Source: a virus
Length of the DNA: 30,643 nucleotides
Strand: one strand, 5' to 3'
IMG/VR virus record: IMGVR_UViG_3300021091_000279
Location: 1 to 30,643 of that record
Within the stretch, counting starts at the first letter, position 1. Each line of letters begins with the position of its first letter. Made by a program: the position numbers and the translations under genes. This document shows, one piece after another, positions 1-7,725 of this stretch. The notes beneath the pieces are model-generated. The model was not told the origin of the DNA and did not search any database. It worked only from the letters and a program-made list of their open reading frames with translations.

Positions 1-416
1 TGATATGCCGGAGTAGTGATGTATTTTCCCAATGTTGGAAAATCTAAATTGTCGCCAACACAAACAATTGAAGCGGGTCTTAAATCACGCACCATTGAAA
101 GCATAATTTCAATTGCTTTTTCATCGTGGGTTGGCTCTAACTTGCCATCACGACCCCTGTAATAACCAATTTGCGCGTCTGGCACAATTACACATTTTTT
201 ATATTTTTCTGTTTTTCTTGTAACAATTCTTTGCTTTGGTAAACGTATCGGCGGTCCTTGTTTAATCACGGGCCACTGTGGACCACGAGATTCGCGGCGG
301 ATTCTGCAAACTCCGTCTTTATCAAGAGTTTTTCTGCAACTATTGTCAGCATATTTTTGATTAGCTGTTTTGGGTTCAAATTGATGGCTGCACCCTGCAC
401 CTTCACAAATTTTCAT
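1..416 (-). CDS. Metallophosphoesterase-like protein (5' part; runs off the left edge)
   Basis: The gene begins at ATG 416 and is open to the window edge, about 138 codons. Residues 1-40 hold four cysteines (C4, C9, C27, C37) that resemble a small zinc-finger knuckle. From about residue 75 the sequence reads IVPDAQIGYY, then VCVGDNLDFP near residue 120. This matches the first two metal-binding blocks of the calcineurin-like phosphoesterase fold (DxH, then GDxxD), except that the first block here is DxQ. Phage members of this superfamily are usually grouped with nucleases or phosphatases of nucleic acid metabolism. The GNHD block and later histidines would lie outside the window. No Shine-Dalgarno precedes the ATG, but a TATAAT sits 7 nt upstream, which suggests a leaderless message and a new transcription unit after the tail genes. 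The family call is fairly good; substrate is unknown. Confidence 0.6.
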   Translation of the reverse strand, partial: MKICEGAGCSHQFEPKTANQKYADNSCRKTLDKDGVCRIRRESRGPQWPVIKQGPPIRLPKQRIVTRKTEKYKKCVIVPDAQIGYYRGRDGKLEPTHDEKAIEIMLSMVRDLRPASIVCVGDNLDFPTLGKYITTPAY

Positions 417-423
417 AAGGTTG

Positions 424-429
424 ATTATA
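424..429 (-). promoter_or_regulatory. TATAAT -10 box, leaderless start for the phosphoesterase gene
   Basis: A perfect TATAAT on the minus strand is followed by 7 nt and then the ATG at 416. Transcription would begin at or next to the A of the start codon. No convincing -35 lies 16-18 nt upstream and no Shine-Dalgarno is present. Confidence 0.55.
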
Positions 430-463
430 CACCGATTTTCGCTTAATGTTGTTAAAAAACAAT

Positions 464-877
464 TTATTTTTTTAAATTTTTTTGCCTATTTTCTCTTGTT
501 GCCTGGTTGCGTTTATGCATATTTTCTCGCATTTTTTTGCGATGACTATCGGTTGGCTTCTTGCCTTCACGATGAATTGCACTATGCTCAGGCACCGTGC
601 ATAGGAACAAATTTTGCACTCTGTTATCTGTTTTAATTTCATTAATATGGTGCACCGTTTCCCACGGCTGTAAATGGCGATTAAGATAAATTTCAAACAC
701 GCTTCTGTGTTCATAAACATATCCTTTAATACCAAAAGGGTGATCTTGGTCCAGTATCCTTACATACCCCTTATCATCTATATATTTGCCACCATTATAA
801 TTTGGATTATATTCTCCTGATGTATTTCTAAGAGTCCATGCTACATCTTTTCTTTTTGAAGCCAACACTTCTTCCAT
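464..877 (-). CDS. HNH homing-type endonuclease
   Basis: A 137-residue protein (counting from ATG 877) with the HNH_3-like core: KGYVRILDQDHPF, then YEHR (H57), the catalytic VHHINE (H76, H77), the DNRVQNL asparagines (N85, N89), and a trailing PEHSAIH (H98, H102). The C-terminal 35 residues are very basic, fitting non-specific DNA contact. Such genes are usually free-standing mobile endonucleases in phage genomes, though some act in packaging. ATG 877 lies 4 bases after the upstream stop; ATG 901 and TTG 907 are in-frame alternatives overlapping the upstream gene. None has a strong ribosome binding site, so the start is uncertain. It is the last gene before the phosphoesterase promoter. Confidence 0.8.
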   Translation of the reverse strand: MEEVLASKRKDVAWTLRNTSGEYNPNYNGGKYIDDKGYVRILDQDHPFGIKGYVYEHRSVFEIYLNRHLQPWETVHHINEIKTDNRVQNLFLCTVPEHSAIHREGKKPTDSHRKKMRENMHKRNQATRENRQKNLKK

Positions 878-881
878 TATT

Positions 882-1547
882 TTACAAACTTGCCCCAACA
901 TCTTCAACTATAAGTTGTAATTTTTCTGTTGCAGTTGGATTAACAGATATTTGAGGAGCATTTGTTGAACCAGATGTCCCAAAAGTTCGTTTAACCGCAG
1001 CAGAAAACGACGCAGCATTCAAACCGCCACCGCTTTCTAAATAAATACTGTAGGTTCCAGCACCAAGCCGGCCAGGTTCTGATTTAAAAGTTTGCCCAGA
1101 AGCAGCAATATTGGCATTAGATGCTGTGTTATGAAATACATGAGGAGATTGGGAAAATTTCCATTCCATTAGAGGGCTTGTTGCATTATAACCGTCAGAA
1201 ACTGCCTGCCATGCTTGTAGTGTTAATACAGAATCTTCGGCTCCTTTTGCGTTGACCGTAAATCCTGGGAAAACAATTGTTACTTTATAGTAGCGGTTAT
1301 CACCAAGCGTGACTCTTTGATCAGAACCGCCGTTTGGGTTTGTTAAAGCCAACATTGATGTTGAAGAACTTCCCACGTTTGCAACAATATTAGCCGTAGT
1401 TACTTCAATAAATTGCAAAACTCCAGCCGGTTTAGAATCATTAAAATCTCTAACCTGTTCTATATTCATAGACATTTGAGCCATTCTGTCTGAAGAAATC
1501 GGCGTTCCGTCTGTCCACGACACAAAGGAATAATTTTCGTAAGCCAT
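882..1547 (-). CDS. Minor tail / tail-tip protein
   Basis: A 221-residue protein. Its first 35 residues (SWTDGTPISSDRMAQM... NIEQVRD) match the N-terminal segment seen in many actinophage and marine phage tail-tip proteins, which look like xSWxxGTPLTxxxLNxMxxNI. The rest is Gly/Ser/Thr-rich and probably beta-sandwich, ending in SVNPTATEKLQLIVEDVGASL. A beta-rich outer domain after a short virion-anchoring N-terminus is the usual plan of a minor tail or fibre protein, and it follows the other tail genes. The start is supported by a TATAAT 6 nt before the ATG. The upstream GAGG lies 12 nt from the ATG, too far for an ideal ribosome binding site. The receptor or ligand is unknown. Confidence 0.6.
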   Translation of the reverse strand: MAYENYSFVSWTDGTPISSDRMAQMSMNIEQVRDFNDSKPAGVLQFIEVTTANIVANVGSSSTSMLALTNPNGGSDQRVTLGDNRYYKVTIVFPGFTVNAKGAEDSVLTLQAWQAVSDGYNATSPLMEWKFSQSPHVFHNTASNANIAASGQTFKSEPGRLGAGTYSIYLESGGGLNAASFSAAVKRTFGTSGSTNAPQISVNPTATEKLQLIVEDVGASL

Positions 1548-1553
1548 TTATCT

Positions 1554-1559
1554 ATTATA
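1554..1559 (-). promoter_or_regulatory. TATAAT -10 box, possible leaderless start
   Basis: A perfect TATAAT lies between the stop of the oxygenase gene (1566) and ATG 1547, with a 6-nt spacer to the ATG. No matching -35 was found at the usual distance. It has the same geometry as the boxes at 424 and 24898. Confidence 0.45.
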
Positions 1560-1565
1560 CCTCAC

Positions 1566-2162
1566 TTAGACATATCTATACCAATTAACAGCCGCATACC
1601 TGGCTCCATTGGTAATTTTTTTGACACGGTGCATATAAGGAAAAGCTGAGCAAAACACAACGCAATCACCTGGCTCTGGAGAGTATTCAATATTAAAGTG
1701 CTTAAACCCCAACTCCCCGCCTTCATAATCGTTATTAAAATACATTACAGCAGAAACAGTTCTAGGAATTGATGGGCAGTCGTCATTATGATAATTGAAA
1801 AACTCACCTTCAGCATATCGCATCATAATAAGATCATGGTTGGGAATTACATTATGATATTCATATTTTTTGCAAAATTGATTAACAATATCAGTCATTT
1901 CTTCTTGCACTTCGCTCATCAATGTTCTTAATGGGTCTGATTCATGGCATTGTTTTAATTCACCTGTAGAAAAAATTTTACAATTTCTTACATGCTCATC
2001 AATTTGTGAATAATATCCACCATTTTCATTTTTTTTAATTACAGACCCTAATGTTAAAAACGGATCAGAATAAGTTTTAAGTATATCATAGTAATATTCA
2101 GTTTTATCAATTCCAACAGAATAAACATCTATACCTGGAGCTAGGGATTTTTTAATTACCAT
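1566..2162 (-). CDS. 2-oxoglutarate/Fe(II)-dependent oxygenase (prolyl-4-hydroxylase-like)
   Basis: A 198-residue protein with the complete catalytic set of the 2OG-Fe(II) oxygenase superfamily: HxD at H125-N-D127 (in FFNYHNDD), distal histidine H178 (PYMHRVKKI), and R188 (GARYAAVNWYR) for the 2-oxoglutarate carboxylate. The GGELGF strand and EPGDCVVF strand between them match the P4Hc double-stranded beta-helix. These enzymes couple 2-oxoglutarate decarboxylation to hydroxylation of protein or nucleic acid targets. They recur among structural genes of marine and freshwater phages, usually with unknown substrate. It overlaps the upstream zinc-binding gene by 7 bp, which suggests coupled translation. 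A role in modifying a virion protein is possible but is inference. Confidence 0.85.
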   Translation of the reverse strand: MVIKKSLAPGIDVYSVGIDKTEYYYDILKTYSDPFLTLGSVIKKNENGGYYSQIDEHVRNCKIFSTGELKQCHESDPLRTLMSEVQEEMTDIVNQFCKKYEYHNVIPNHDLIMMRYAEGEFFNYHNDDCPSIPRTVSAVMYFNNDYEGGELGFKHFNIEYSPEPGDCVVFCSAFPYMHRVKKITNGARYAAVNWYRYV

Positions 2163-2383
2163 TTCTCTAAGGGGCAGGATGCTCTATTTAATTTAGTTTT
2201 CATTGTCATAATACAACCACACTGTTTACATTGTTTTGTTAAATCAATTAACTCTGGACAAGATTTGCATATCTCATATCTTGAAGAAGATATTTCATCA
2301 TCCACATAATTATTAGAATTTAATAAATGCCAAGGCCGAGAATCGCCTATTTTTTTTTTATATTCTTGCCATGCACTTGGCAT
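2156..2383 (-). CDS. Small cysteine-rich, zinc-ribbon-like phage protein
   Basis: A 75-residue protein whose C-terminal half carries CKSCPELIDLTKQCKQCGC and a late CPLEKW cysteine, a rubredoxin or zinc-ribbon-like CxxC...CxxCxC...C arrangement. I recognise this pattern from small conserved phage proteins that often neighbour 2OG-Fe(II) oxygenases and tail genes; no biochemical role is known to me. The N-terminal half (AWQEYKKKIGDSRPWHLL) is helical and amphipathic. The start ATG overlaps the upstream gene's TAA by one base (TAATG), and the gene overlaps the oxygenase start by 7 bp, so the three small genes look translationally coupled. Confidence 0.7.
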   Translation of the reverse strand: MPSAWQEYKKKIGDSRPWHLLNSNNYVDDEISSSRYEICKSCPELIDLTKQCKQCGCIMTMKTKLNRASCPLEKW

Positions 2384-2580
2384 TATGGAGCAATAAAGTT
2401 AGTGCCATCCCAAGTCCAACCCGGAACAACATTTGGCTGATCAGTCACTTCAATTACAATAGGGTTGCTTGATAAACCTGCAGCCCATGCTGCAGATTTT
2501 GGACCACTAATTGAATCATCAAATTGAATTTGCATAAAGACATCGCCTTCTGTAACGCAAACAAATCTTCTAATAGACAT
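2383..2580 (-). CDS. Small conserved phage protein in the tail module
   Basis: A 65-residue protein, MSIRRFVCVTEGDVF..., ending in PGWTWDGTNFIAP. I recall similar short proteins next to tail genes of other environmental phages, but know no function. The WTWDGTNF ending resembles short beta-turn motifs seen near the ends of tail fibre and chaperone-type proteins. The start is firm: an AAGGAGG Shine-Dalgarno at 2587-2593 sits 6 nt before ATG 2580. It heads the group with the zinc-ribbon protein and the oxygenase. Confidence 0.6.
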   Translation of the reverse strand: MSIRRFVCVTEGDVFMQIQFDDSISGPKSAAWAAGLSSNPIVIEVTDQPNVVPGWTWDGTNFIAP

Positions 2581-2608
2581 TTTATTCCTCCTTCAACACA
2601 GTATATCA

Positions 2609-3730
2609 CTAACCAATGCAATAACTATTATCAATACAGAAAAAGCCATCTGGACATGGGGGGACGCAGCCTGATGGCGGCGGTGGTTCCCCAACTACCA
2701 CAACAACAACTCCACCTACACCGCCCACTCCACCTACACCGCCTACACCGCCTACTGCATCTACACCGCCTACACCGCCTACTCCACCTACACCGCCTAC
2801 ACCACCTCCGCCTACAGGTGGCGGAGAAGCAGCGCACTTTTGTATGCAGTATGGCACATCATCTATATACGCCCATAACTGGTCTGCCCCAGCATCATAG
2901 TAAAATTCAAATCTTTGAGCACCCCGTCTGTAAATAACTCCTTTAGATCCATAAGTTGCAGTAGCGTCATCTCCGATAGTAGTTGATAAAATCAATTCAC
3001 CGCCAATAAGTTTTGAAGTTCCAAAATCATTATTCCCATCCGCTGCGCCCTCAATAAACACACCGGCTCCACCATCAGTTTCTGCAAACTCTCCTAGTTC
3101 CATTGAACCAGCAAAATTGCCACCAGTAACAAGATTGTCTCCAGAAATTGCCCACCCAGCAATTTGACCAGCTGTTGCAGTAACTGTTCCTGTTAATTCC
3201 AAATTTGTGCCATTGTAGAACATAATATTATTTGCAGAGCCAACAGAAAATGTTCCATTTGAATTCCAATAATTTAAGGCATTTATATAAATTGAATTAG
3301 CGGTAATTTGTCCTCTAATTACAGCAATATCAAATTCAGCAAAACCGTTACCATGAATAGCCCACCCAGAAGTATTGGCAACGTAATTATTACTTTGAAT
3401 TATATTATTAACTAAAACAATGTTAGCTGACAATTCTTCTGCGGTTACAGCACCAGCGGCAATGTTGACAGATTGGACTGAGTTTGGACCAAGACGCACT
3501 CCGGCTGGTCCTAAAATGTCTGTTGTTATAAAATTAGATATTACTGTTTTAAGATTATCAAAATTTCTTTGCTGCGTTATTTGGCGCTGGGAACTGCCTA
3601 TTTTGCCAACAACAAAATCATAAATTGAATATTTATCTACATCTATTAAAGAAGATGATACGCCATCATGATTATGACCGCCCTGAAAGAATAAAATTGT
3701 GTTTTCAGATGTTCCTTTTGAAAACGGCAT
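2609..3730 (-). CDS. Minor tail / fibre protein with Gly-Val repeats and a Cys-rich C-terminus
   Basis: A 373-residue protein. Residues 1-60 (FFQGGHNHDGVSSSLID) contain the GHNHDG motif common near the base of tail fibre and tip proteins. Residues 75-290 are Asn/Gly/Thr-rich beta repeats (GWAIHGNGFAEF, GWAISGDNL) like those of trimeric tail-tip proteins. Residues about 308-345 are low-complexity GGV repeats, then a valine run and a proline run. The last 21 residues form a small Cys-rich cap with four cysteines (CVPPC, FFC, SYC). The ATG overlaps the upstream gene's TAA by one base. Its place after the 1331-aa tail protein suggests a distal, surface-exposed role. Whether the Cys-rich cap is a binding module is inference. 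Confidence 0.65.
   Translation of the reverse strand: MPFSKGTSENTILFFQGGHNHDGVSSSLIDVDKYSIYDFVVGKIGSSQRQITQQRNFDNLKTVISNFITTDILGPAGVRLGPNSVQSVNIAAGAVTAEELSANIVLVNNIIQSNNYVANTSGWAIHGNGFAEFDIAVIRGQITANSIYINALNYWNSNGTFSVGSANNIMFYNGTNLELTGTVTATAGQIAGWAISGDNLVTGGNFAGSMELGEFAETDGGAGVFIEGAADGNNDFGTSKLIGGELILSTTIGDDATATYGSKGVIYRRGAQRFEFYYDAGADQLWAYIDDVPYCIQKCAASPPPVGGGGVGGVGGVGGVGGVDAVGGVGGVGGVGGVGGVVVVVVGEPPPPSGCVPPCPDGFFCIDNSYCIG
2697..2815 (-). repeat. 9-bp tandem repeat tract encoding Gly-Gly-Val units
   Basis: Imperfect tandem copies of ACACCGCCT / CCACCTACA (plus strand), interrupted once near 2755 by a copy encoding VDAV. On the coding strand it is a long series of GG pairs. The unit is a multiple of three, so copy-number change would keep the frame of the tail protein. 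Confidence 0.85.
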
Positions 3731-6700
3731 TAAATTACCTTCCTTATTACTAATGATTGAGATACAGTCGAATCATATGTAAAATCTGTACTAATAACCC
3801 AATAATCTCCATTAATTATATCAAAAGAATTTAAAGAAGCAATTCTTATTCTATCTCCAAGTTGCAATTTTGGTATTGGCAATATATTTAAATTTATAAT
3901 AGGCACAGGATCTGACATTTTATTAATAATAAAATTGGCTAAATTTTGAGCATGTGTTAAATCAGTAATAAATTCATTTTCTATTATTATCTCTTTAAGA
4001 CCATATTTTCTTATATTGTCATCCAATACCGCCTTTTGCTCTTTAACATCACCTGTTTTATCAGTTACAACAACTGGAATCCCAGCAATGCCAGCAAAAT
4101 GTTTTTCTCCGGTTAGTGGGTTTTCTCCCTCAATATAAACAATATCCCCATTGACTGTGTTATTGGAGGCAGCTAATATCAATTTAGCACCAAACGATGT
4201 TGGATTGTATTTAATCAATTCTATTTTTGGAGGATAAACATTACTCATATTTGTAATTAGCGGGTTTTCAACCTTAAAAGCCGGAGCTTTGTCATACAAT
4301 AAATCATAGTTCTTTACTTCTCTAACTAAAGTATTAGCATTATGCGAAGCAACGGCTGTATCAAACATGCCGCGCTCTAAAGTTAAAAATGAATTACTCG
4401 TTGTATTGCCATATTTAATGATTTCATTATTAATTTTAAGATAACCAGATTTTGCAAAATAAGGGTTATCTGTTGACAAAACATTTATAGATGTATCGCT
4501 ATTGGAAAATAAACTTGATAATTGTGTAACCCCAAGTGTTGTTGGATCTTCAGCTCTCCAAAGACTTTGTTTACTAATTAAGTTATTAGCAACACCATTA
4601 ATTTTTACAACAACTTTATTTGTTTGTAATTGCACATTGTAACTTGCATCAATAATGTTTTCTGTGCCCGACAATTGATACTGAACATTTGCATGTTGAT
4701 CTATTGAAGACTCAAAGAGTCTATTAAAGTGCTCATACTGAGCTATATTATTTTCGTCTATATAAAATCTGCCCAAATCGGCTAAACTTATATTGTCAAT
4801 TATTGCTTGAATAGAAGAATCATTCCCGTATATAAATGGCATAATTCTTACTTCCCTCATTTGAGTTTCAATATAATTATTTTTAACTTCACTAGAAGTA
4901 AATTCTTTATTATGAATTACAAACTCATCAATATAAAAACTTCTTTTTACTGCCGGCGCAACTTCAACACCGCTTGAAAAACCGGCTCCCCTTCCACCAA
5001 AAGTTAAATCTTTGTTTGCAAAAGAAACTAAATTACCCGATGTTGTAACAGTGTTAGATAAATTACCATTAATATAATATTTTAAAACATTATTTTTATA
5101 TGTGACAACAAGATGATTAAAAATTGAACTAGACAGGGCAGTGTTGCTGCTTATGGTTTGAATTCCAGAACTTGATACAAACTTAAACCCATTAGATGAA
5201 TTAGAATTAAAAAACTCAAAACCAGAATTTGGAGCAGCGTTACTCCAATTGCTAATATACTCACCATCGTTAGCAAAACTTCCGTTATGAAATTTTGAAA
5301 ATATTTGAATAGTAAATTCGCCAGTATACAAAGACGACCCTGTATCAAAAATATTATAAGATATATGATACGGAGTTCTTAAATATGAGTTGGATGACAA
5401 TAAAATACTTTTACTATTGCTGTCCGAAACAACGCCACTGGGCTCAGATATAGCAACATTCCCTAAATATATTGCATCATTTCTTCTAGCGGATCTTTCA
5501 ATTATATTGACATTGGCTGTGGGGGTCCATGAATTTGATGCAAATGTTAGATATGTATGATCATTTTTAACACCAATTTTATCATTAACCACCATTGTAT
5601 AGCATTCATTTGCATATATGTCGTCTTGATTCCCATTAAATGTTCTACCAAGAGATATTTGAAACGGCTCCCCAGCAACATAATTTTGTGTAAAAAACTC
5701 AATTCTTAACTCATAGGCTCTACCAGCAGTTAATGCAAATTCACTTGAAGTAAAAGTAACTGTTGAATTTGAACCAGAATCAACCAGTCTCCATTCATTT
5801 ATAATTAATATTTTATTTAAAAAAACTCGGCACCCGCCTTTATTAATTGATAATAATATTTCGTAATCACCGGTTGCGCTGGGGACATAATACCCATCAA
5901 ATACGCCATTGAAATATTCATTTACTACTACTGAATTTTTATCAGTAAATTGACCAGATACAAAATCAAGAGCGAGTTGATTATTGGAAGATATAGCAGA
6001 TGTTGTAGTGGTTAATGAAGGACTAATATAAGCTTTAACATCAAGAGCTTTTTCATATATAGTTAACTCTCTATCATTTGCATCTAATTGAATATCGTGA
6101 ACCGAATACAAATTAGAAGATGGTGCTTGAACAAATCTTGCTCGCAAAGATGTTGAAACAATTTTTTGAGAATTGGCTCTGTCTATGCTATTTTCATCAA
6201 ATCCATAATGCAAAATAGCATTGTTCTTTTTATAACTTTTTGAAGGATAGCATAAATATTTAATATCTTTTTTAGGGAAATTTGTCATTAACAATAAATG
6301 CTCAACAGCCTCTGCAACAGTAGAGTCCTGAAGCAAAAACCCTTTTGTCAACATTTTTTCATTATTAAATTTACTTCTATCTGTTAGATTTGCGGTAACA
6401 TTCATGCTTGACGATGCCGCCTGCCATTCATCAATATAAAAAACACCATACGGCACATATTCATAAATATCAAATTTAATTATAGAATTGGAACTATGGG
6501 CTCTTGCGAGAGTATTCCCGACCCCTCTTTCTATAATGTTAAAAGAATTATTATTACCTTTACTTGCAATAACTATTTCTTGATTAACACTATCTGGCTC
6601 TATTGTAAGTAAATAATAGTCCCCGCTTCCGCCGGTTGGAAAATCATTTACACTATTTACTGTCCAAACATTAGCATTGGCGGCAACATTGGCAGAAAGA

Positions 6701-7725
6701 GTAGCTTGTACAAATTGAGTGTTATGGTAATGTATTTGCCATCCGGCGTGAACATGCACGGCAAGATCTTTTTTCATATATTTACCAAAAAGAGAACTTG
6801 AACTAAATAAATTAAATTCTTTTCCAGTGTTGTCAAATGTAATTGAAGATGTATTACTCCCACTGCCGGCAATTGGTAAACTTGTTTCGTGTACATCTCT
6901 TACTTTTGACACACCAAAGTTCATTACATAGTCAGTCATGTCAAGACGATAAATTGGAGCAACTTCATTAATTCTTGCATAATCTAATGGATTTTTTGTT
7001 GTATAAATTGTTAAAACAATTTTATTAATATCATTTGTGTTTATATTATAAAGATAATGTTGAAAAAAATAATTATTTTCTGGAATTACGCCATTTTCAT
7101 CATGTACAAGATTAACCGTATTATTATATGCTTTGATATTATAACTTTTTATTTGACCATTATATTCTGAAGTTATTACTTTAATTATATTAATTTTTCT
7201 TTCTGTAAAAACATATGTTAAAACAACTGGGGTTGTAAATTCATAGCCACTAAATGTTGCATGCAAGGAGTTTGTGCTTTTAACAGATGATTGATATCCA
7301 AATTCATAGTTTTCTTCTTTGGTTGGGGGTAGACAATGCCATTGGCCATTGGCTGTAATTACATCGCCATTTATGTCTTTTGCATCGCACACAGCCCAAG
7401 TAAATGACTGTCGTTCTACGCCATTTATTGATTCATTTGGAGTAAAGTAAAAATCAGCCCCTCTAGATCTATTGATTAATATTTCATTGGCAGACAATGT
7501 TCTGCCGTTAGCCAACATCCCGGTTACATTAAGATTTACTGTATTTTCTGTAATTTGAGAATTGGTATAATTGCTTGTTGCAATATCAGTATTATTAAAT
7601 TTATCAACATGACGACTATCTAACCAATCAATTAATATAAGAGGCTTAACGCTTTGAGCAATGCCATTAATAGCATTATTAAAAGATGTTGATATTTGTT
7701 TATTATATAAGCCGTATTGAAGCAT
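3730..7725 (-). CDS. Large tail-tip / baseplate protein with PA14-like and LamG-like domains
   Basis: A 1331-residue protein following the two distal-tail paralogues, the usual place of the tail hub or tip protein. Residues about 250-480 include a copy of a recurrent tail module (FPTGGSGDYY..., IIERGVGNTLARAHSSNS). A second copy lies around 1090-1140 (KSGYLKINNEIIKYG..., LERGMFDTAVASHNANT). Residues about 585-685 look like a PA14 carbohydrate-binding beta-barrel (GYYVPSATGDYEILLS, CRVFLNKILIINEW). Residues about 775-955 look like a LamG/concanavalin domain (EFTIQIFSKF, FNHLVVTYKNNVLKYYINGN, FYIDEFVIHNKEFT). The C-terminal 150 residues (ILPIPKLQLGDRIRI) resemble the closing domain of phage hub proteins. 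The start sits directly after the upstream TAA, with GAAGAGG as ribosome binding site. No lytic domain was seen. Confidence 0.75.
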   Translation of the reverse strand: MLQYGLYNKQISTSFNNAINGIAQSVKPLILIDWLDSRHVDKFNNTDIATSNYTNSQITENTVNLNVTGMLANGRTLSANEILINRSRGADFYFTPNESINGVERQSFTWAVCDAKDINGDVITANGQWHCLPPTKEENYEFGYQSSVKSTNSLHATFSGYEFTTPVVLTYVFTERKINIIKVITSEYNGQIKSYNIKAYNNTVNLVHDENGVIPENNYFFQHYLYNINTNDINKIVLTIYTTKNPLDYARINEVAPIYRLDMTDYVMNFGVSKVRDVHETSLPIAGSGSNTSSITFDNTGKEFNLFSSSSLFGKYMKKDLAVHVHAGWQIHYHNTQFVQATLSANVAANANVWTVNSVNDFPTGGSGDYYLLTIEPDSVNQEIVIASKGNNNSFNIIERGVGNTLARAHSSNSIIKFDIYEYVPYGVFYIDEWQAASSSMNVTANLTDRSKFNNEKMLTKGFLLQDSTVAEAVEHLLLMTNFPKKDIKYLCYPSKSYKKNNAILHYGFDENSIDRANSQKIVSTSLRARFVQAPSSNLYSVHDIQLDANDRELTIYEKALDVKAYISPSLTTTTSAISSNNQLALDFVSGQFTDKNSVVVNEYFNGVFDGYYVPSATGDYEILLSINKGGCRVFLNKILIINEWRLVDSGSNSTVTFTSSEFALTAGRAYELRIEFFTQNYVAGEPFQISLGRTFNGNQDDIYANECYTMVVNDKIGVKNDHTYLTFASNSWTPTANVNIIERSARRNDAIYLGNVAISEPSGVVSDSNSKSILLSSNSYLRTPYHISYNIFDTGSSLYTGEFTIQIFSKFHNGSFANDGEYISNWSNAAPNSGFEFFNSNSSNGFKFVSSSGIQTISSNTALSSSIFNHLVVTYKNNVLKYYINGNLSNTVTTSGNLVSFANKDLTFGGRGAGFSSGVEVAPAVKRSFYIDEFVIHNKEFTSSEVKNNYIETQMREVRIMPFIYGNDSSIQAIIDNISLADLGRFYIDENNIAQYEHFNRLFESSIDQHANVQYQLSGTENIIDASYNVQLQTNKVVVKINGVANNLISKQSLWRAEDPTTLGVTQLSSLFSNSDTSINVLSTDNPYFAKSGYLKINNEIIKYGNTTSNSFLTLERGMFDTAVASHNANTLVREVKNYDLLYDKAPAFKVENPLITNMSNVYPPKIELIKYNPTSFGAKLILAASNNTVNGDIVYIEGENPLTGEKHFAGIAGIPVVVTDKTGDVKEQKAVLDDNIRKYGLKEIIIENEFITDLTHAQNLANFIINKMSDPVPIINLNILPIPKLQLGDRIRIASLNSFDIINGDYWVISTDFTYDSTVSQSLVIRKVI

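Noticed and set aside
448-475. A TTGTT-AAAA-AACAA inverted repeat beside a T-run, as a possible terminator.
   Set aside because: The stem is only 5 AT-rich bp, and the U-run follows it on the plus strand, where no gene is transcribed. It is not a terminator for the minus-strand genes.
2697-2815. The tandem 9-bp repeat as a possible CRISPR array.
   Set aside because: There are no spacers; units are contiguous and encode an in-frame Gly-Val tract.
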